The notes under the pieces were generated by a model. It saw nothing but the letters and a program-made list of their open reading frames with translations. It was not told the origin of the DNA and did no database searches. DNA of 64,000 bases from NCBI RefSeq assembly GCF_937893305.1, contig NZ_CALBGN010000016.1, forward strand, positions 124,001 to 188,000, given 5' to 3'. Both the position numbers and the translations under genes were made by a program. Positions 44,602-54,665 of the stretch are shown here, piece by piece. The first letter of the stretch is position 1, and every line of letters begins with the position of its first letter. This stretch comes from an uncultured Helicobacter sp. Lineage in GTDB: Bacteria > Campylobacterota > Campylobacteria > Campylobacterales > Helicobacteraceae.

Positions 44602-44662
44602 TGTAGATTTTAGTTTTGATAGTTAATAATTGAAGCCCAAATTTAACAATAAGGAAAGTAAT

Positions 44663-45157
44663 ATGGCAACATTTAAAGGAAATGCAGTAACATTATCAGG
44701 AAAATCAGTAAGTGTAGGCGATAAAGCTCCAGAAGTAAGCTTGGTAGCAGGAGACTTAAGCACTAAAACAATAGGTGGAGCAAGTGGAAAATTCCAAATT
44801 ATTAATGTTGTTCCATCGCTTGATACAGGAGTTTGTGCAACACAAACACGCAAATTTAATGAAAAGGCAGCTTCACTTGCAAATGCAGAAGTTTTTGTTG
44901 TATCTCTTGATTTGCCTTTTGCGCAAGGCAGATTTTGTTCTACTGAAGGGATTGCAAATGTTACTGCTTTAAGTGATTTCAAAAATAAAGATTTTGGAAA
45001 TGCTTATGGTGTGCTTTTGGCTGATTCTCCACTTGCAGGACTTTTAACGCGTGCGGTATTTGTTGTTAATCCAAGCGGTGAAATTGTGCATAAAGAAATT
45101 GTTGATGAAATCACAACAGAACCAAATTATGATGCTGCATTAAATGCGGTGAAATAA
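44663..45157 (+). CDS. tpx: Thiol peroxidase
   Basis: 164 residues from the ATG at 44663 (AAGGAAAG upstream). Peroxidatic Cys in PSLDTGVCATQT, resolving Cys in QGRFCSTEG, and the Tpx start TFKGNAVTLSGKSVSVGD. Reduces hydrogen and lipid peroxides with thioredoxin. Its stop overlaps the ATG of the next gene. Confidence 0.95.
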   Translation: MATFKGNAVTLSGKSVSVGDKAPEVSLVAGDLSTKTIGGASGKFQIINVVPSLDTGVCATQTRKFNEKAASLANAEVFVVSLDLPFAQGRFCSTEGIANVTALSDFKNKDFGNAYGVLLADSPLAGLLTRAVFVVNPSGEIVHKEIVDEITTEPNYDAALNAVK

Positions 45158-45708
45158 TGTCAAAAACGCTGCTTTATCTTCACGGATTCCGCAGTGTTGG
45201 GCTTTGCTATAAGGGTAGGGAGCTTGTCTCTTTTGCCCCAAGTTCCTTAACTCCAAATCTCTCCTATGTTCCAAGTTTGGCCATTGCCTATGCGGAATCT
45301 ATTATTCAAAAGTATGGCGCACAAAATCTTTGTCTTATTGGTAGCTCGCTTGGTGGGTATTATGCAACTTATTTAGCAAATAAATATTCCATCAAAGCTG
45401 TGCTTGTTAATCCTGTTATTAATGCTTATGCAACTTTACTTCCGGCAATTGGCAGGATTGTAGTGCCTTATAGTGGTGAGTCGTTTTTTTGGGATTTGTC
45501 TTTGGTGAAGAGCTTAAGACAGTATGAAGTGAAATCTCTTCAAAGCGAGTTGTATTGTGTGCTTTTGCAAAAAGGAGATAAGGTGCTTGATTATAGGATT
45601 GCAAAAGAACGTTTTAAAGATTGTCAATGTGTGATAGAAGAAGGCGGATCGCATAGATTTGAAAATTTTTTAAATCAAAAAGAAAGAATTCTTGCGTGGG
45701 CAGACTAG
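45157..45708 (+). CDS. YqiA/UPF0227-type alpha/beta hydrolase
   Basis: 183 residues. LLYLHGFRS start, nucleophile elbow GSSLGGYYATYLA (Ser near 69), Asp in LQKGDKVLDY and His in EGGSHRFEN. Predicted small esterase. Translationally coupled to tpx. Confidence 0.82.
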   Translation: MSKTLLYLHGFRSVGLCYKGRELVSFAPSSLTPNLSYVPSLAIAYAESIIQKYGAQNLCLIGSSLGGYYATYLANKYSIKAVLVNPVINAYATLLPAIGRIVVPYSGESFFWDLSLVKSLRQYEVKSLQSELYCVLLQKGDKVLDYRIAKERFKDCQCVIEEGGSHRFENFLNQKERILAWAD

Positions 45709-45761
45709 AAAAGCTTGTGAGGAATTTGTATAATTACATATTTTTAAAAAAAGGAATGACA

Positions 45762-45872
45762 ATGAAGAAAACTTTGCTAATTTTAGGTGTTTTTGTGGCG
45801 GTGTTTAGTTTTAGTGGTTGTGAAAAACAAGAATATCAACACCCAGCACATAGAAGCGGAGCGGTGAAGTAG
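45762..45872 (+). CDS. 36-residue lipoprotein
   Basis: Signal peptide MKKTLLILGVFVAVFSFSGC with lipobox FSGC, leaving a 17-residue mature peptide. -10 TATAAT at 45729-45734 and ribosome site AAGGA. Confidence 0.68.
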   Translation: MKKTLLILGVFVAVFSFSGCEKQEYQHPAHRSGAVK

Positions 45873-45878
45873 TATTTA

Positions 45879-46505
45879 TCACTTAGGATTAAACTTAAAA
45901 GTTGGTAATCCTAAGTGGTAGCGAATAGAGATTAAGCGAACAATAAAACCAATAACTAGACACGTAATAATGATTGTGTTTTCATCTAAGAAAAAATGAT
46001 ATTTGCTTACATAATCTCCAATAACATATAAGCTTCCTATTAGTAGCGCAATGCTCGCGTAGAGTTCTTTTTGAAAAACAAGTGGAATCCTAGCGCAAAA
46101 TATATCTCTTAAAATCCCACCAAAGACTCCTGTAATGATTGCCCCAGCAACTGCCATTGATCCACTTGGGTGTAAATCTATTCCAACACGCGCACCAATA
46201 ACACTAAAAACAGCAAGCCCAAGCGCATCAAGAACTAAAAATGTTTTTTCAAATCGTGCAACAAAATAAGGAATTTTTGTAGTTAAAAGTGCCGCAAAAC
46301 ACACAATAACAAGATATTCTGGGTGTGCCACCCAAGTTAGCGGATAATGTCCAAAAAGAACATCACGAATAGAACCGCCCCCAATTGCCGTTACGCAAGC
46401 AATAAATAACACTCCAAACCAATCCATATTATGTCTTCCTGCCGCAAGTGCGCCTGTCATTCCTTCTGCAGTTATTCCTATGATATATAAGCTTGTTAGA
46501 AGCAT
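45879..46505 (-). CDS. TRIC/UPF0126 family membrane protein
   Basis: 208 residues from the ATG at 46505, which has GGAG at good spacing. Seven hydrophobic helices in two repeats, each with a conserved glycine motif (GGGSIRDVLFG and GGILRDIFCAR). Bacterial TRIC homologues are potassium-type channels; the substrate here is not shown. The start is next to the stop of the HD gene. Confidence 0.85.
   Translation of the reverse strand: MLLTSLYIIGITAEGMTGALAAGRHNMDWFGVLFIACVTAIGGGSIRDVLFGHYPLTWVAHPEYLVIVCFAALLTTKIPYFVARFEKTFLVLDALGLAVFSVIGARVGIDLHPSGSMAVAGAIITGVFGGILRDIFCARIPLVFQKELYASIALLIGSLYVIGDYVSKYHFFLDENTIIITCLVIGFIVRLISIRYHLGLPTFKFNPK
45881..45916. terminator. Hairpin between convergent genes
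   Basis: ACTTAGGATTA pairs with TAATCCTAAGT (11 bp); overlaps the 3' end of the TRIC-type gene. Confidence 0.5.
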
Positions 46506-46506
46506 T

Positions 46507-47724
46507 TTATTCTCCAAATTCCCTAAAGAGATAGCCTAAATCGATTCCATTTAAGGTTTTTGCGTTATAAGAATATTCTAATTTTTTAGCTCCTTCTACT
46601 AAATCTTTACTTTTGATTCCGTGATCAATGGAAATTTTAGCCTCTAAAAATGCACTTAAGTGATCGCAATATTTTAAAAATTCTCCAAAAACTGGGTCTT
46701 TTGGATTTTGTGTGGTAACTTCTTTAAGAAAATCTTCCCATCTTTGATGGCTATATACAATATTTTTATCATTTTTATAGCGATTTTCAAATTCATTTTG
46801 TGTGTAATATACAATATTATCTGCAATGGATTTTGGAACAATTTTTAAAATTTTTTCTTCAACAGCCTCTTTTTCGATTTCTTTTAAAAATGCATCAAGA
46901 CCTTCTATATTTTTCTTAATAGGGGAGATAATATCGCGAGTTAGAATTTCTGGTAAATCATGAAATAATCCACAAAAAAAATGTTGGATTTGCATAGTTT
47001 TTGAAAATTTTAAATCAAATCCTAAAAGATATGCAATAATTGCCACAACTAAAGTGTGCCCAAGCACAGATGTGCAAGGCACACGAGGTGTTTGACTCCA
47101 ACGCTTTTGAAAGCGTAATTGTCCAAACATATTAATGAGTTCGTGCGTGTCTTTGTAAAGCACAATCTGTCTAATACCTGCTAAATCATAATGTTCTTGG
47201 ACTTGTTTATCAATAATATCTTTAATGTTTTGCACATCATAAAGATGGGGATTAAAATGGTAAATTATATCAAATTCCCATTTAGACGCATAATAATGAG
47301 AAGCTTTTAAAATCGCTTTTTCTAGGTTTTGCACTTCTCCATAAAGATAATTTCGCATTGATTCTAAAAAGCCAAATCCTTTTAAATCATCTTCTAATTG
47401 CTTGCAGACAAAATCTACTAAGGCTTTGTTGTGTTTTTGAGTGAGTTTGTGAAACACAGGGGGTTTAATATCTGTTAAAATGATGCGTTGTAAAAATTCA
47501 TAGCAAAACTGCATAATTAAGCGTTCAAAATCAATTTTTTTGCCATTTTCTAGTATTTCATAATGGGCTAGCAAGTAAGCAATGACTATTTTATGAGCTT
47601 GTTTATCAAGCTCTATAAATTCTACAGGTGTTGCTTGGTCATTCCAACGCCTAATGTTGGCAGCAACAAAAATTTTGCGCAAAAGTGTGAAGCCTAATGT
47701 GGGTTTTTTGATTTTGGATTCCAT
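46507..47724 (-). CDS. HD-domain phosphohydrolase-like protein
   Basis: 405 residues from the ATG at 47724 (AGGA upstream). HD motifs: SVLGHTLVVAIIAYLLG, FFCGLFHDLPEILTRDI, and a later CDHLSAFLEAKIS. YfbR-like nucleotidase architecture with a long N-terminal extension. Substrate unknown. Confidence 0.8.
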   Translation of the reverse strand: MESKIKKPTLGFTLLRKIFVAANIRRWNDQATPVEFIELDKQAHKIVIAYLLAHYEILENGKKIDFERLIMQFCYEFLQRIILTDIKPPVFHKLTQKHNKALVDFVCKQLEDDLKGFGFLESMRNYLYGEVQNLEKAILKASHYYASKWEFDIIYHFNPHLYDVQNIKDIIDKQVQEHYDLAGIRQIVLYKDTHELINMFGQLRFQKRWSQTPRVPCTSVLGHTLVVAIIAYLLGFDLKFSKTMQIQHFFCGLFHDLPEILTRDIISPIKKNIEGLDAFLKEIEKEAVEEKILKIVPKSIADNIVYYTQNEFENRYKNDKNIVYSHQRWEDFLKEVTTQNPKDPVFGEFLKYCDHLSAFLEAKISIDHGIKSKDLVEGAKKLEYSYNAKTLNGIDLGYLFREFGE

Positions 47725-47846
47725 AGTTTTCCTAAGTTTTTGCACGATTATACCAAATTATATTTGTGTTTGTTTGCCTTTTGTTAATTAAATTAAAGTG
47801 CAGTTTAGATAGAATGGCGACTTATTTTTGTCTTTATGAGGAATTT

Positions 47847-50708
47847 ATGGATAGAGCAAAAAAACTCATTAAAAGCATCATTGAAGGATTTTGTAATTTT
47901 TGGGTAACAGTGATTTTGTTAATTGCTTATGGAAGTGCCTGTGGTGTTGCAACTTTTGTAGAAAATGATTATGGGACACCAAGCGCAAAGGCTTTAATAT
48001 ATGGCACACAATGGTTTGATTTGCTGCATTTATTGCTGGTATTAAATCTTATTGGTGTTTTGTTTTTCTCAAGGGTTTTGCAACGCAAAAAATATGCGTC
48101 CTTTTTATTTCATTTTTCTCTAGTGGTGATTTTTATAGGAGCGGCAATTACACGTTATTATGGGTTTGAGGGAGTGATGCATATAAGAGAGGGAGAGCAA
48201 AGTAGCGCCATAGAATCCCAAGAAGAATTTATTACAATTTTAGCAAAGGTGGATGAGAAACTTTATCGCGCCTTTTTTCCAACAACAATCACGCCTTTAG
48301 TGCAAAAAAGATTCCAACAAATTCTACCTTTTGAAGATGGAAATTTAGAAGTGCAATATGTTGATTTTATCCCAGCAAAAGACAAAATGGATACAGATAG
48401 ATTAAAAGTTAAGGTAAGTTTTAAGGGTCAAAGCAAAGAAATAGAAGTGGTAAAAAATACAGGGATCAATCAGGTTACTCCTTTTGTGTTAGGGGGTAAA
48501 AAATTTGCATTAGATTGGGGGAGTCGCACAGTGGCATTGCCTTTTGCAATCGCATTAAAAGATTTTCAACTAGAGCGTTATGCTGGTTCTATGAGTCCTT
48601 CTTCCTATGCTTCTGATCTTGTAGTGATTGATCCGATAAATAATGTAGAAAAGCCTTATCGTGTTTATATGAATAATGTCTTAGATTATGGGGGATTCCG
48701 CTTTTTCCAATCTTCTTATGATTTAGATGAGCAAGGCACAATTTTATCGGTCAATAGAGATCCAGGAAAGATTCCAACTTATATTGGTTATGCAATGCTT
48801 ACTTTGGGTTTGCTTTGGGCTATGTTTGCTAAAAATGGGCGTTTTTATCGTTTGGGGCAGTATTTAAAAATGCAAAATCTTGTGCTTGCTTTTGCATTTT
48901 GTTTTGGATTGTTTTATACAACTTCATTACAGGCAACTCCACAAATGGCGGAAAAAATGCAAACGCAAGCTACGCAAAATATGGAATCTAAAACAAATAA
49001 AACGCCTTCTAATAATTCTCATAATGATGAGATGTTTGAGGAACTACCAATTACTACAGAGAGCATTTTAGATTTAATTAAAAATCTTAAAGAAAAAAGT
49101 GGCACACATAGTGAAAAGTTTGGACGTTTGATTGTGCAGGATTTTGGCGGAAGAATGAAACCTATGGATACTTTAGCGATGGAATATGTGCATAAAATGA
49201 CAAAAAAAGATGGCTTTTTAGGACTTAGCAATATGCAATTATTTTTAGGAATGATGGTGTATCCTAATGAGTTTAAAAAAGTAAAAATGTTGGCAATTTC
49301 TACACCAAAACTTAGAGAAATTATTGGTGTAGATCAAAATGAAAAATATGTTGCCTTTGAAGATGTATTTACAAGCAATACTTATAAGCTTGCAAATTTT
49401 TTAGAAGATGCAAACCGCAAAAAACCGGCAATGCGTGATACATTTGATAAAGATGTGATTAGTCTTGATGAGCGAATTAATGTGGCGTTTTTGATTTATA
49501 CAGCGCAAAGCCTTAAAATTCTTCCAGATTTTAGCGGTAAAAGTGATAAGTGGTTTACGCCAAGTGAGGCGATTGCAGGATTTGATAAAGAAAATGCAGA
49601 ACAGCTTCAAAGGCTTTTTGGAGCGTATTTTAACGGTTTTCATTATGGACTTTTAGAAAATAATTGGGAAAATGCAGATTTAGCAATAGAAGCACTAAAT
49701 GGAATCCAAAATAAGTTTGGTATAAATTTGCTTCCACCTAAAATACAAGTTGATTTGGAAATTTTTCTTAATCACTACAATTTGTTTGAAAATCTAACTC
49801 CACTTTATCTTTGTTTTGGAATTTTGTTATTTATTATTGTGCTTGTGCAGATTTTTCGGCACAAGAATGCAGAGAATTTAGCAAGTCGTGTTGTGCATTG
49901 GGTAATTGCATTTTTGGTATTAATACATTCAATTGCACTTGGTTTGCGCTGGTATGTAGGCGGACACGCCCCTTGGAGCAATGCGTATGAATCAATGATT
50001 TATATTGCTTGGGCAGCTGGAATCTCTGGTGTAGTTTTCTTTAGGAAAAGTTATTTAGCGCAGAGCATGGCAAGCTTTTTGGCAGGGATTTCACTCTTTG
50101 TGGCGCATTTAGGATTTATGGATCCGCAAATTGGAAATTTAGTTCCCGTACTCAAATCTTATTGGCTTAATATCCATGTTTCAATTATTACTGCAAGTTA
50201 TGGGTTTTTAGGGCTTTGTTTTATGCTTGGTGCTTTGACTTTAGCACTTTTTATCCTAAGGAATCCAAAATATCCAGAATTAGATCGCACGATTTTAACT
50301 TTGCATACTATTAATGAAATGGCAATGATTTTAGGACTTGCGATGCTAACAGTTGGTAATTTTTTAGGAGGTGTGTGGGCTAATGAGTCTTGGGGAAGAT
50401 ATTGGGGATGGGATCCAAAGGAAACTTGGGCATTAATTTCTATTATTGTTTATGTGGTTGTCTTACATATCCGTTTTATCCCAAGAGGAAACAATCCGTA
50501 TGTTTTTGCAGCATTAAGCGTTGTTGCATTTTATTCAATTTTGATGACTTATTTTGGTGTGAATTTTTATCTCTCTGGATTGCACTCTTATGCTGCAGGA
50601 GATCCATTGCCAATCCCAGTATTTTTGTATTATTTTATCGCAATTACGATTCTTTTAATTGTATTAGCGGCACGCAAGGCAGATTTGCCTGCGCCAAAAT
50701 TACCTTAA
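47847..50708 (+). CDS. ccsBA: CcsBA cytochrome c synthase (ResB-ResC fusion)
   Basis: 953 residues from the ATG at 47847 (GAGGAA upstream). N-terminal ResB/CcsB part with membrane helices and a large periplasmic loop; from about residue 655 the ResC/CcsA part with the haem-binding WWD segment WGRYWGWDPKETWALIS and flanking His residues (HIRFIPRG). Exports haem and attaches it to apocytochromes c in system II. Fused forms are typical of Campylobacterota. Confidence 0.93.
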   Translation: MDRAKKLIKSIIEGFCNFWVTVILLIAYGSACGVATFVENDYGTPSAKALIYGTQWFDLLHLLLVLNLIGVLFFSRVLQRKKYASFLFHFSLVVIFIGAAITRYYGFEGVMHIREGEQSSAIESQEEFITILAKVDEKLYRAFFPTTITPLVQKRFQQILPFEDGNLEVQYVDFIPAKDKMDTDRLKVKVSFKGQSKEIEVVKNTGINQVTPFVLGGKKFALDWGSRTVALPFAIALKDFQLERYAGSMSPSSYASDLVVIDPINNVEKPYRVYMNNVLDYGGFRFFQSSYDLDEQGTILSVNRDPGKIPTYIGYAMLTLGLLWAMFAKNGRFYRLGQYLKMQNLVLAFAFCFGLFYTTSLQATPQMAEKMQTQATQNMESKTNKTPSNNSHNDEMFEELPITTESILDLIKNLKEKSGTHSEKFGRLIVQDFGGRMKPMDTLAMEYVHKMTKKDGFLGLSNMQLFLGMMVYPNEFKKVKMLAISTPKLREIIGVDQNEKYVAFEDVFTSNTYKLANFLEDANRKKPAMRDTFDKDVISLDERINVAFLIYTAQSLKILPDFSGKSDKWFTPSEAIAGFDKENAEQLQRLFGAYFNGFHYGLLENNWENADLAIEALNGIQNKFGINLLPPKIQVDLEIFLNHYNLFENLTPLYLCFGILLFIIVLVQIFRHKNAENLASRVVHWVIAFLVLIHSIALGLRWYVGGHAPWSNAYESMIYIAWAAGISGVVFFRKSYLAQSMASFLAGISLFVAHLGFMDPQIGNLVPVLKSYWLNIHVSIITASYGFLGLCFMLGALTLALFILRNPKYPELDRTILTLHTINEMAMILGLAMLTVGNFLGGVWANESWGRYWGWDPKETWALISIIVYVVVLHIRFIPRGNNPYVFAALSVVAFYSILMTYFGVNFYLSGLHSYAAGDPLPIPVFLYYFIAITILLIVLAARKADLPAPKLP

Positions 50709-50748
50709 AATTCTTTTTGATTTAAGAGTTAATTTTTAAATTTTTTGG

Positions 50749-50754
50749 TATAAT
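50749..50754 (+). promoter_or_regulatory. -10 box of thrS-infC-rpmI-rplT
   Basis: TATAAT 35 bases upstream of thrS, in an AT-rich stretch. Confidence 0.55.
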
Positions 50755-50788
50755 CAAAACTTATTTTTGAAATTTAAGGGCAATTTTT

Positions 50789-52606
50789 ATGTCGCAAATT
50801 ATTGGTATCAAAGCAAATAGCGCAATTTATGATACACAAAGTGCCGAGGAATTAGGAATAAATGGAGATCCGATTTATTTTGATAATTCTGAAGAATCTT
50901 TGTCTATTATGCGTCACACTTGTGCGCATTTGATGGCAGAAGCTTTAAAAGCACTTTATCCTGAAGCACAATTCTTCGTTGGTCCTGTGGTAGAAGAAGG
51001 ATTTTATTATGATTTTCGCGTGAATCATAAGATTGGTGAAGAAGATTTAAAGACCATTGAAATAAAGATGAAAGAAATCGCTAAAAAAGGTGAGAAGATT
51101 ACAAAATATTATCTAACGCGCGAAGAAGCTAAGGAAAAATTTAAAAATGATGATTTAAAACAAGCAGTAATGAGTAAGATTCCATTAGGCGATGGAAAAT
51201 TAAGTATTTATGCGCAAGGAGAGTTTGAAGATCTTTGTCGTGGTCCGCATTTACCAACATTAAAATTATTAAATGCTTTTAAACTTACAAAAGTTGCTGG
51301 AGCATATCTAGGTGGCGATGAAGATGCAGAAATGCTGACAAGAATTTATGGAATCGCATTTGCAGATAAAGAGAGTTTAAATCAATATTTACATCAATTA
51401 GAAGAGGCAAAAAAGCGCGATCATAGAAAAGTTGGCGTTGAAATGGAACTTTTTACTTTTGATGAAGAAGTAGGTGCTGGGTTACCTATTTGGCTGCCTA
51501 AGGGGGCTAGGCTTAGACGTAATCTTGAGAATCTCTTAACACAAGCTTTGATTGAGCGTGGGTATGAGCCTGTGCGTGGTCCTGAGATTCTGAAAAGTGC
51601 GGTGTGGAAAACAAGTGGGCATTATGCAAATTATGGTGAAAATATGTATTTTACAATCATTGATGAAGTGGAATATGGTATTAAGCCGATGAATTGTGTT
51701 GGACATATTAAAGTTTATCAAAACTCTTTGCATAGTTATCGCGAATTACCTTTGAGATTCTACGAATATGGTGTTGTGCATCGCCACGAAAAAAGTGGAG
51801 TGTTGCACGGATTGTTGCGTGTTAGAGAATTTACACAAGATGATGCACATATCTTTTGTCGTCCAAATCAGATTGCGAATGAAGTGGAGAGTATTATTGA
51901 TTTTACACAAAAGATTATGAATGCTTTTGGTTTTAGTTATGAAATGGAAATTTCTACAAAACCCGAAAAGTCTATTGGTAGTGAGGAAATTTGGGAAGAA
52001 GCAACACAAGCCTTAAAAGGAGCGTTGGAGAGTTGTGGAATTGCATATAAGATTGATGAGGGTGGTGGAGCATTTTATGGTCCTAAAATTGATATTAAAA
52101 TTACTGATGCTATTGGGAGAAAATGGCAGTGTGGAACGGTGCAGATTGATATGAATTTGCCAGAACGCTTTATGTTGACTTACACAGATGAAAATAATAG
52201 TGCGCAGCAGCCTGTAATGATCCATCGTGCAATTTTAGGAAGTTTTGAGCGTTTTGTAGCGATTTTGACAGAGCATTTTGGTGGAGAATTTCCATTTTTT
52301 GTTGCTCCAACACAGGTTATCATTATCCCTATTGGCGAGGCACAACATAATTACGCAAAAGAATTGCGTAATGCATTGTTGAGAGTTGGTGTTTATGCAG
52401 AAATTGAGGATAAAAATGAAACACTAAATAAGCGTATCCGTAATGCAGAGAAGCAAAGAGTGCCGATGATTGCCGTTTTGGGGGCAAAAGAAATGGAGAA
52501 TAAATTGGTTGCAGTGCGTGATCGTCGTTTAAAAGAACAATCAGAAATGAGCTTTGAAGAATTTATAACATTAACTAAGGAGAAAATGCGTGAGGTTAGC
52601 TTTTGA
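50789..52606 (+). CDS. thrS: Threonyl-tRNA synthetase
   Basis: 605 residues, shorter than E. coli ThrRS because the N-terminal TGS-like domain is reduced. HTCAHLMAEALK (editing-type domain), class II motif 2 (VVHRHEKSGVLHGLLRVREFTQDDAHIFC), MNCVGH in place of the usual MNCPGH, and anticodon domain start FVAPTQVIIIPIG. Stop overlaps the infC start. Confidence 0.95.
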   Translation: MSQIIGIKANSAIYDTQSAEELGINGDPIYFDNSEESLSIMRHTCAHLMAEALKALYPEAQFFVGPVVEEGFYYDFRVNHKIGEEDLKTIEIKMKEIAKKGEKITKYYLTREEAKEKFKNDDLKQAVMSKIPLGDGKLSIYAQGEFEDLCRGPHLPTLKLLNAFKLTKVAGAYLGGDEDAEMLTRIYGIAFADKESLNQYLHQLEEAKKRDHRKVGVEMELFTFDEEVGAGLPIWLPKGARLRRNLENLLTQALIERGYEPVRGPEILKSAVWKTSGHYANYGENMYFTIIDEVEYGIKPMNCVGHIKVYQNSLHSYRELPLRFYEYGVVHRHEKSGVLHGLLRVREFTQDDAHIFCRPNQIANEVESIIDFTQKIMNAFGFSYEMEISTKPEKSIGSEEIWEEATQALKGALESCGIAYKIDEGGGAFYGPKIDIKITDAIGRKWQCGTVQIDMNLPERFMLTYTDENNSAQQPVMIHRAILGSFERFVAILTEHFGGEFPFFVAPTQVIIIPIGEAQHNYAKELRNALLRVGVYAEIEDKNETLNKRIRNAEKQRVPMIAVLGAKEMENKLVAVRDRRLKEQSEMSFEEFITLTKEKMREVSF

Positions 52607-53118
52607 GTAAAAATGATAATGTAATCCTAAATGAGGATATTGATTTTCCGCAAGTGCGTTGTATAGGTGATGATGGTGAGCAGTATGGGGTGATTAGCTC
52701 TGATGAGGCCTTAAGCATTGCAGATAGTAAAGGGCTTGATTTGGTGTTGATTGCGCCAGATGCAAAACCTCCTGTTTGTAAGGTTATGGATTATGGAAAA
52801 TTCCGTTATCAGCAAGAAAAAAAGCAAAAAGAAGCAAAAAAGAAGCAAAAACAAATTGAAATTAAAGAAATTAAGCTTTCTGTAAAGATTGCAAGTAACG
52901 ATATTAACTATAAAGTCAAACACGCCAAAGAATTTTTAGAAGAGAATAAACATGTAAGATTTCGTGTATTTTTGCGCGGGCGAGAAGTTAGCGAACCGCA
53001 AGGTGGCTTTGAAGTGCTAAATAAAGTTGCTACGATGCTTGAAGATGTGGCAAATATTGAAAGAGATTTTAAGGTAGAGGGGCGTTATGTTAATATGCTT
53101 GTAACGCCTAAAAAATAG
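52603..53118 (+). CDS. infC: Translation initiation factor IF-3
   Basis: 171 residues. IDFPQVRCIGDDGEQYGV, the linker VCKVMDYGKFRYQQEKK and C-domain RFRVFLRGREVSEPQGGFEVL. The rare start codon (TTG, overlapping thrS TGA) fits the self-controlled initiation known for infC. Confidence 0.95.
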   Translation: MSKNDNVILNEDIDFPQVRCIGDDGEQYGVISSDEALSIADSKGLDLVLIAPDAKPPVCKVMDYGKFRYQQEKKQKEAKKKQKQIEIKEIKLSVKIASNDINYKVKHAKEFLEENKHVRFRVFLRGREVSEPQGGFEVLNKVATMLEDVANIERDFKVEGRYVNMLVTPKK

Positions 53119-53153
53119 TTAATTGATATTTATCTTATGAAAGGAGAGTAACG

Positions 53154-53348
53154 ATGCCAAAGATGAAAACAAATCGTGGTGCAGCCAAAAGATTTAAATT
53201 GAAAAAAAATCTTGTGAAGCGCGGTTCAGCGTTTAAGAGTCATATTTTGACAAAAAAACGCCCTAGAAAAATCGCAAATCTTAATGCACCAAAGTATGTG
53301 CATGATGCTAATATTGAGTCTGTTAAAAAAATGCTCTGTATGGCATAG
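53154..53348 (+). CDS. rpmI: 50S ribosomal protein L35
   Basis: 64 residues, basic: PKMKTNRGAAKRFKL and HILTKKRPRKIANL are L35 signatures. AGGAG ribosome site. Follows infC as in most bacteria. Confidence 0.95.
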   Translation: MPKMKTNRGAAKRFKLKKNLVKRGSAFKSHILTKKRPRKIANLNAPKYVHDANIESVKKMLCMA

Positions 53349-53441
53349 GCTAAAAGTTTCATACATTTAAGTATGTCATTCCCCTAGAATTAGGGCAAGT
53401 TTGGTAGAAATACCACACCGCAATATGGTAAAGGATATAAA

Positions 53442-53795
53442 ATGGCAAGAGTAAAAACAGGTGTAGTTCGAAGAAGACGCCACAAAAAAGTTTTAAAATT
53501 AGCACGGGGTTTTTATAGTGCAAGACATAAGCACTTTAGAAAAGCTAAAGAGCAATTAGAAAGAAGTTTATGTTATGCATTCCGTGATAGAAAACAAAAG
53601 AAAAGAGATTTTAGAAAACTTTGGATTGTAAGAATTAATGCTGCTTGCAGAATTAATGCAATAAGTTATTCAAGGTTTATGTTTGGTCTTAAAAAAGCTG
53701 GCATTACACTAGATAGAAAAATTTTGGCAGATATTGCAATGCACGAACCAGTTGCGTTTGCAAAAATCGTTGAGAGTGCTAAAAAGGCATTATAA
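53442..53795 (+). CDS. rplT: 50S ribosomal protein L20
   Basis: 117 residues: ARVKTGVVRRRRHKKVLKLARGFY, RQKKRDFRKLWIVRINAA, and GLKKAGITLDRKILADIA. A 93-base gap with hairpins lies between rpmI and rplT and could hold an L20 autoregulatory site. Confidence 0.95.
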   Translation: MARVKTGVVRRRRHKKVLKLARGFYSARHKHFRKAKEQLERSLCYAFRDRKQKKRDFRKLWIVRINAACRINAISYSRFMFGLKKAGITLDRKILADIAMHEPVAFAKIVESAKKAL

Positions 53796-53802
53796 TTTAA
53801 CT

Positions 53803-53827
53803 AAGAGATTCCTAAATAGAATCTCTT
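53803..53827 (+). terminator. Terminator-like hairpin after rplT
   Basis: AAGAGATTC pairs with GAATCTCTT, 7-base loop, followed by a weak T-rich stretch. Confidence 0.6.
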
Positions 53828-53875
53828 CTAGCCTTTTGAAATTATGATATTGATCTTAATTTTAAAGGGTTTGTG

Positions 53876-54601
53876 ATGCGCTTTATTTACTTTTTATTTT
53901 TATGTGTGGTTGTGTCTATTTCAGCTAGTGCTGAAACTTTAATTAAGCAACGTTTAAATGTCATTATAGATGTTGAACCTAAACAATATTCTAGTAATCT
54001 TGTAGTTTCTGGTTCTAAAGAGCTTCAAAAATTGAAATCATTGAGTCTTGAAAATAAAAATGCAGTTATTAGGACTTTTAATACAATTAATGATTTTTTG
54101 AGGAATGATAACATCTGTAAAGGGGGGAGTTTTGCAATCAATCCTTCCTATCATTACAAAGATGGCAAGAAGACACAAGAAGGGTTTGAAGCAGATTTTG
54201 CCTTGCATTGTGAATTTGTGGAATCTCAAAGACAAGAGTATAATGCGATTTTGGAAAAGATTGAAAGTGAAGTTTCTAAAAACCCTTTCTTAGTGTTTGC
54301 TTTTCCAAAAATTGATTTGAATATAAGTAAAGAGGAGTTTGAAAAAAGCGATGCTTTTCTAAATACTGAGCTTTTGAAGCTTGCTTTGGAAAAAACAAAA
54401 GAATACGGAAAACTCACCAAAAAGAAATGTTCCATTAAGGAAATTACATTAGGCGACATTAGAGATATTGATTAGGTAACTCTTAAAGCAGAACCTCGCT
54501 TAATGCAAAGCCCCGATAATATATTAGAAGACATTGTATTGCCAAGCGCAAAAAAAGAGCAAAAAAACTTATGGGGTAATGTAATTTTTAGTTGTAAGTG
54601 A
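53876..54601 (+). pseudogene. SIMPL-domain (DUF541) periplasmic protein with in-frame TAG
   Basis: Signal peptide (MRFIYFLFLCVVVSISASA), then SIMPL-like text (ETLIKQRLNVIIDVEP, NDNICKGGSFAINPSY). A TAG stops it at 54473-54475, but the same frame continues VTLKAEPRLMQSPDNILED to 54601, which completes the usual C-terminus. The truncated protein has 199 residues against 240. Confidence 0.62.
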
Positions 54602-54627
54602 AGTTTTAGAAATTTTATTTAAAAAAT

Positions 54628-54655
54628 TGGAATCCAAAATTAAGTTTGGATTCCA
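54628..54655. terminator. Hairpin between convergent genes
   Basis: TGGAATCC pairs with GGATTCCA, 12-base AT-rich loop, between the SIMPL gene and the Ca-binding-type gene. Confidence 0.5.
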
Positions 54656-54665
54656 TAGGCAATGC

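Noticed and set aside
44819..44972. Coding signal on alternative frames of tpx and other conserved chromosomal genes
   Set aside because: These are shadows of well-supported proteins and have no ribosome sites.
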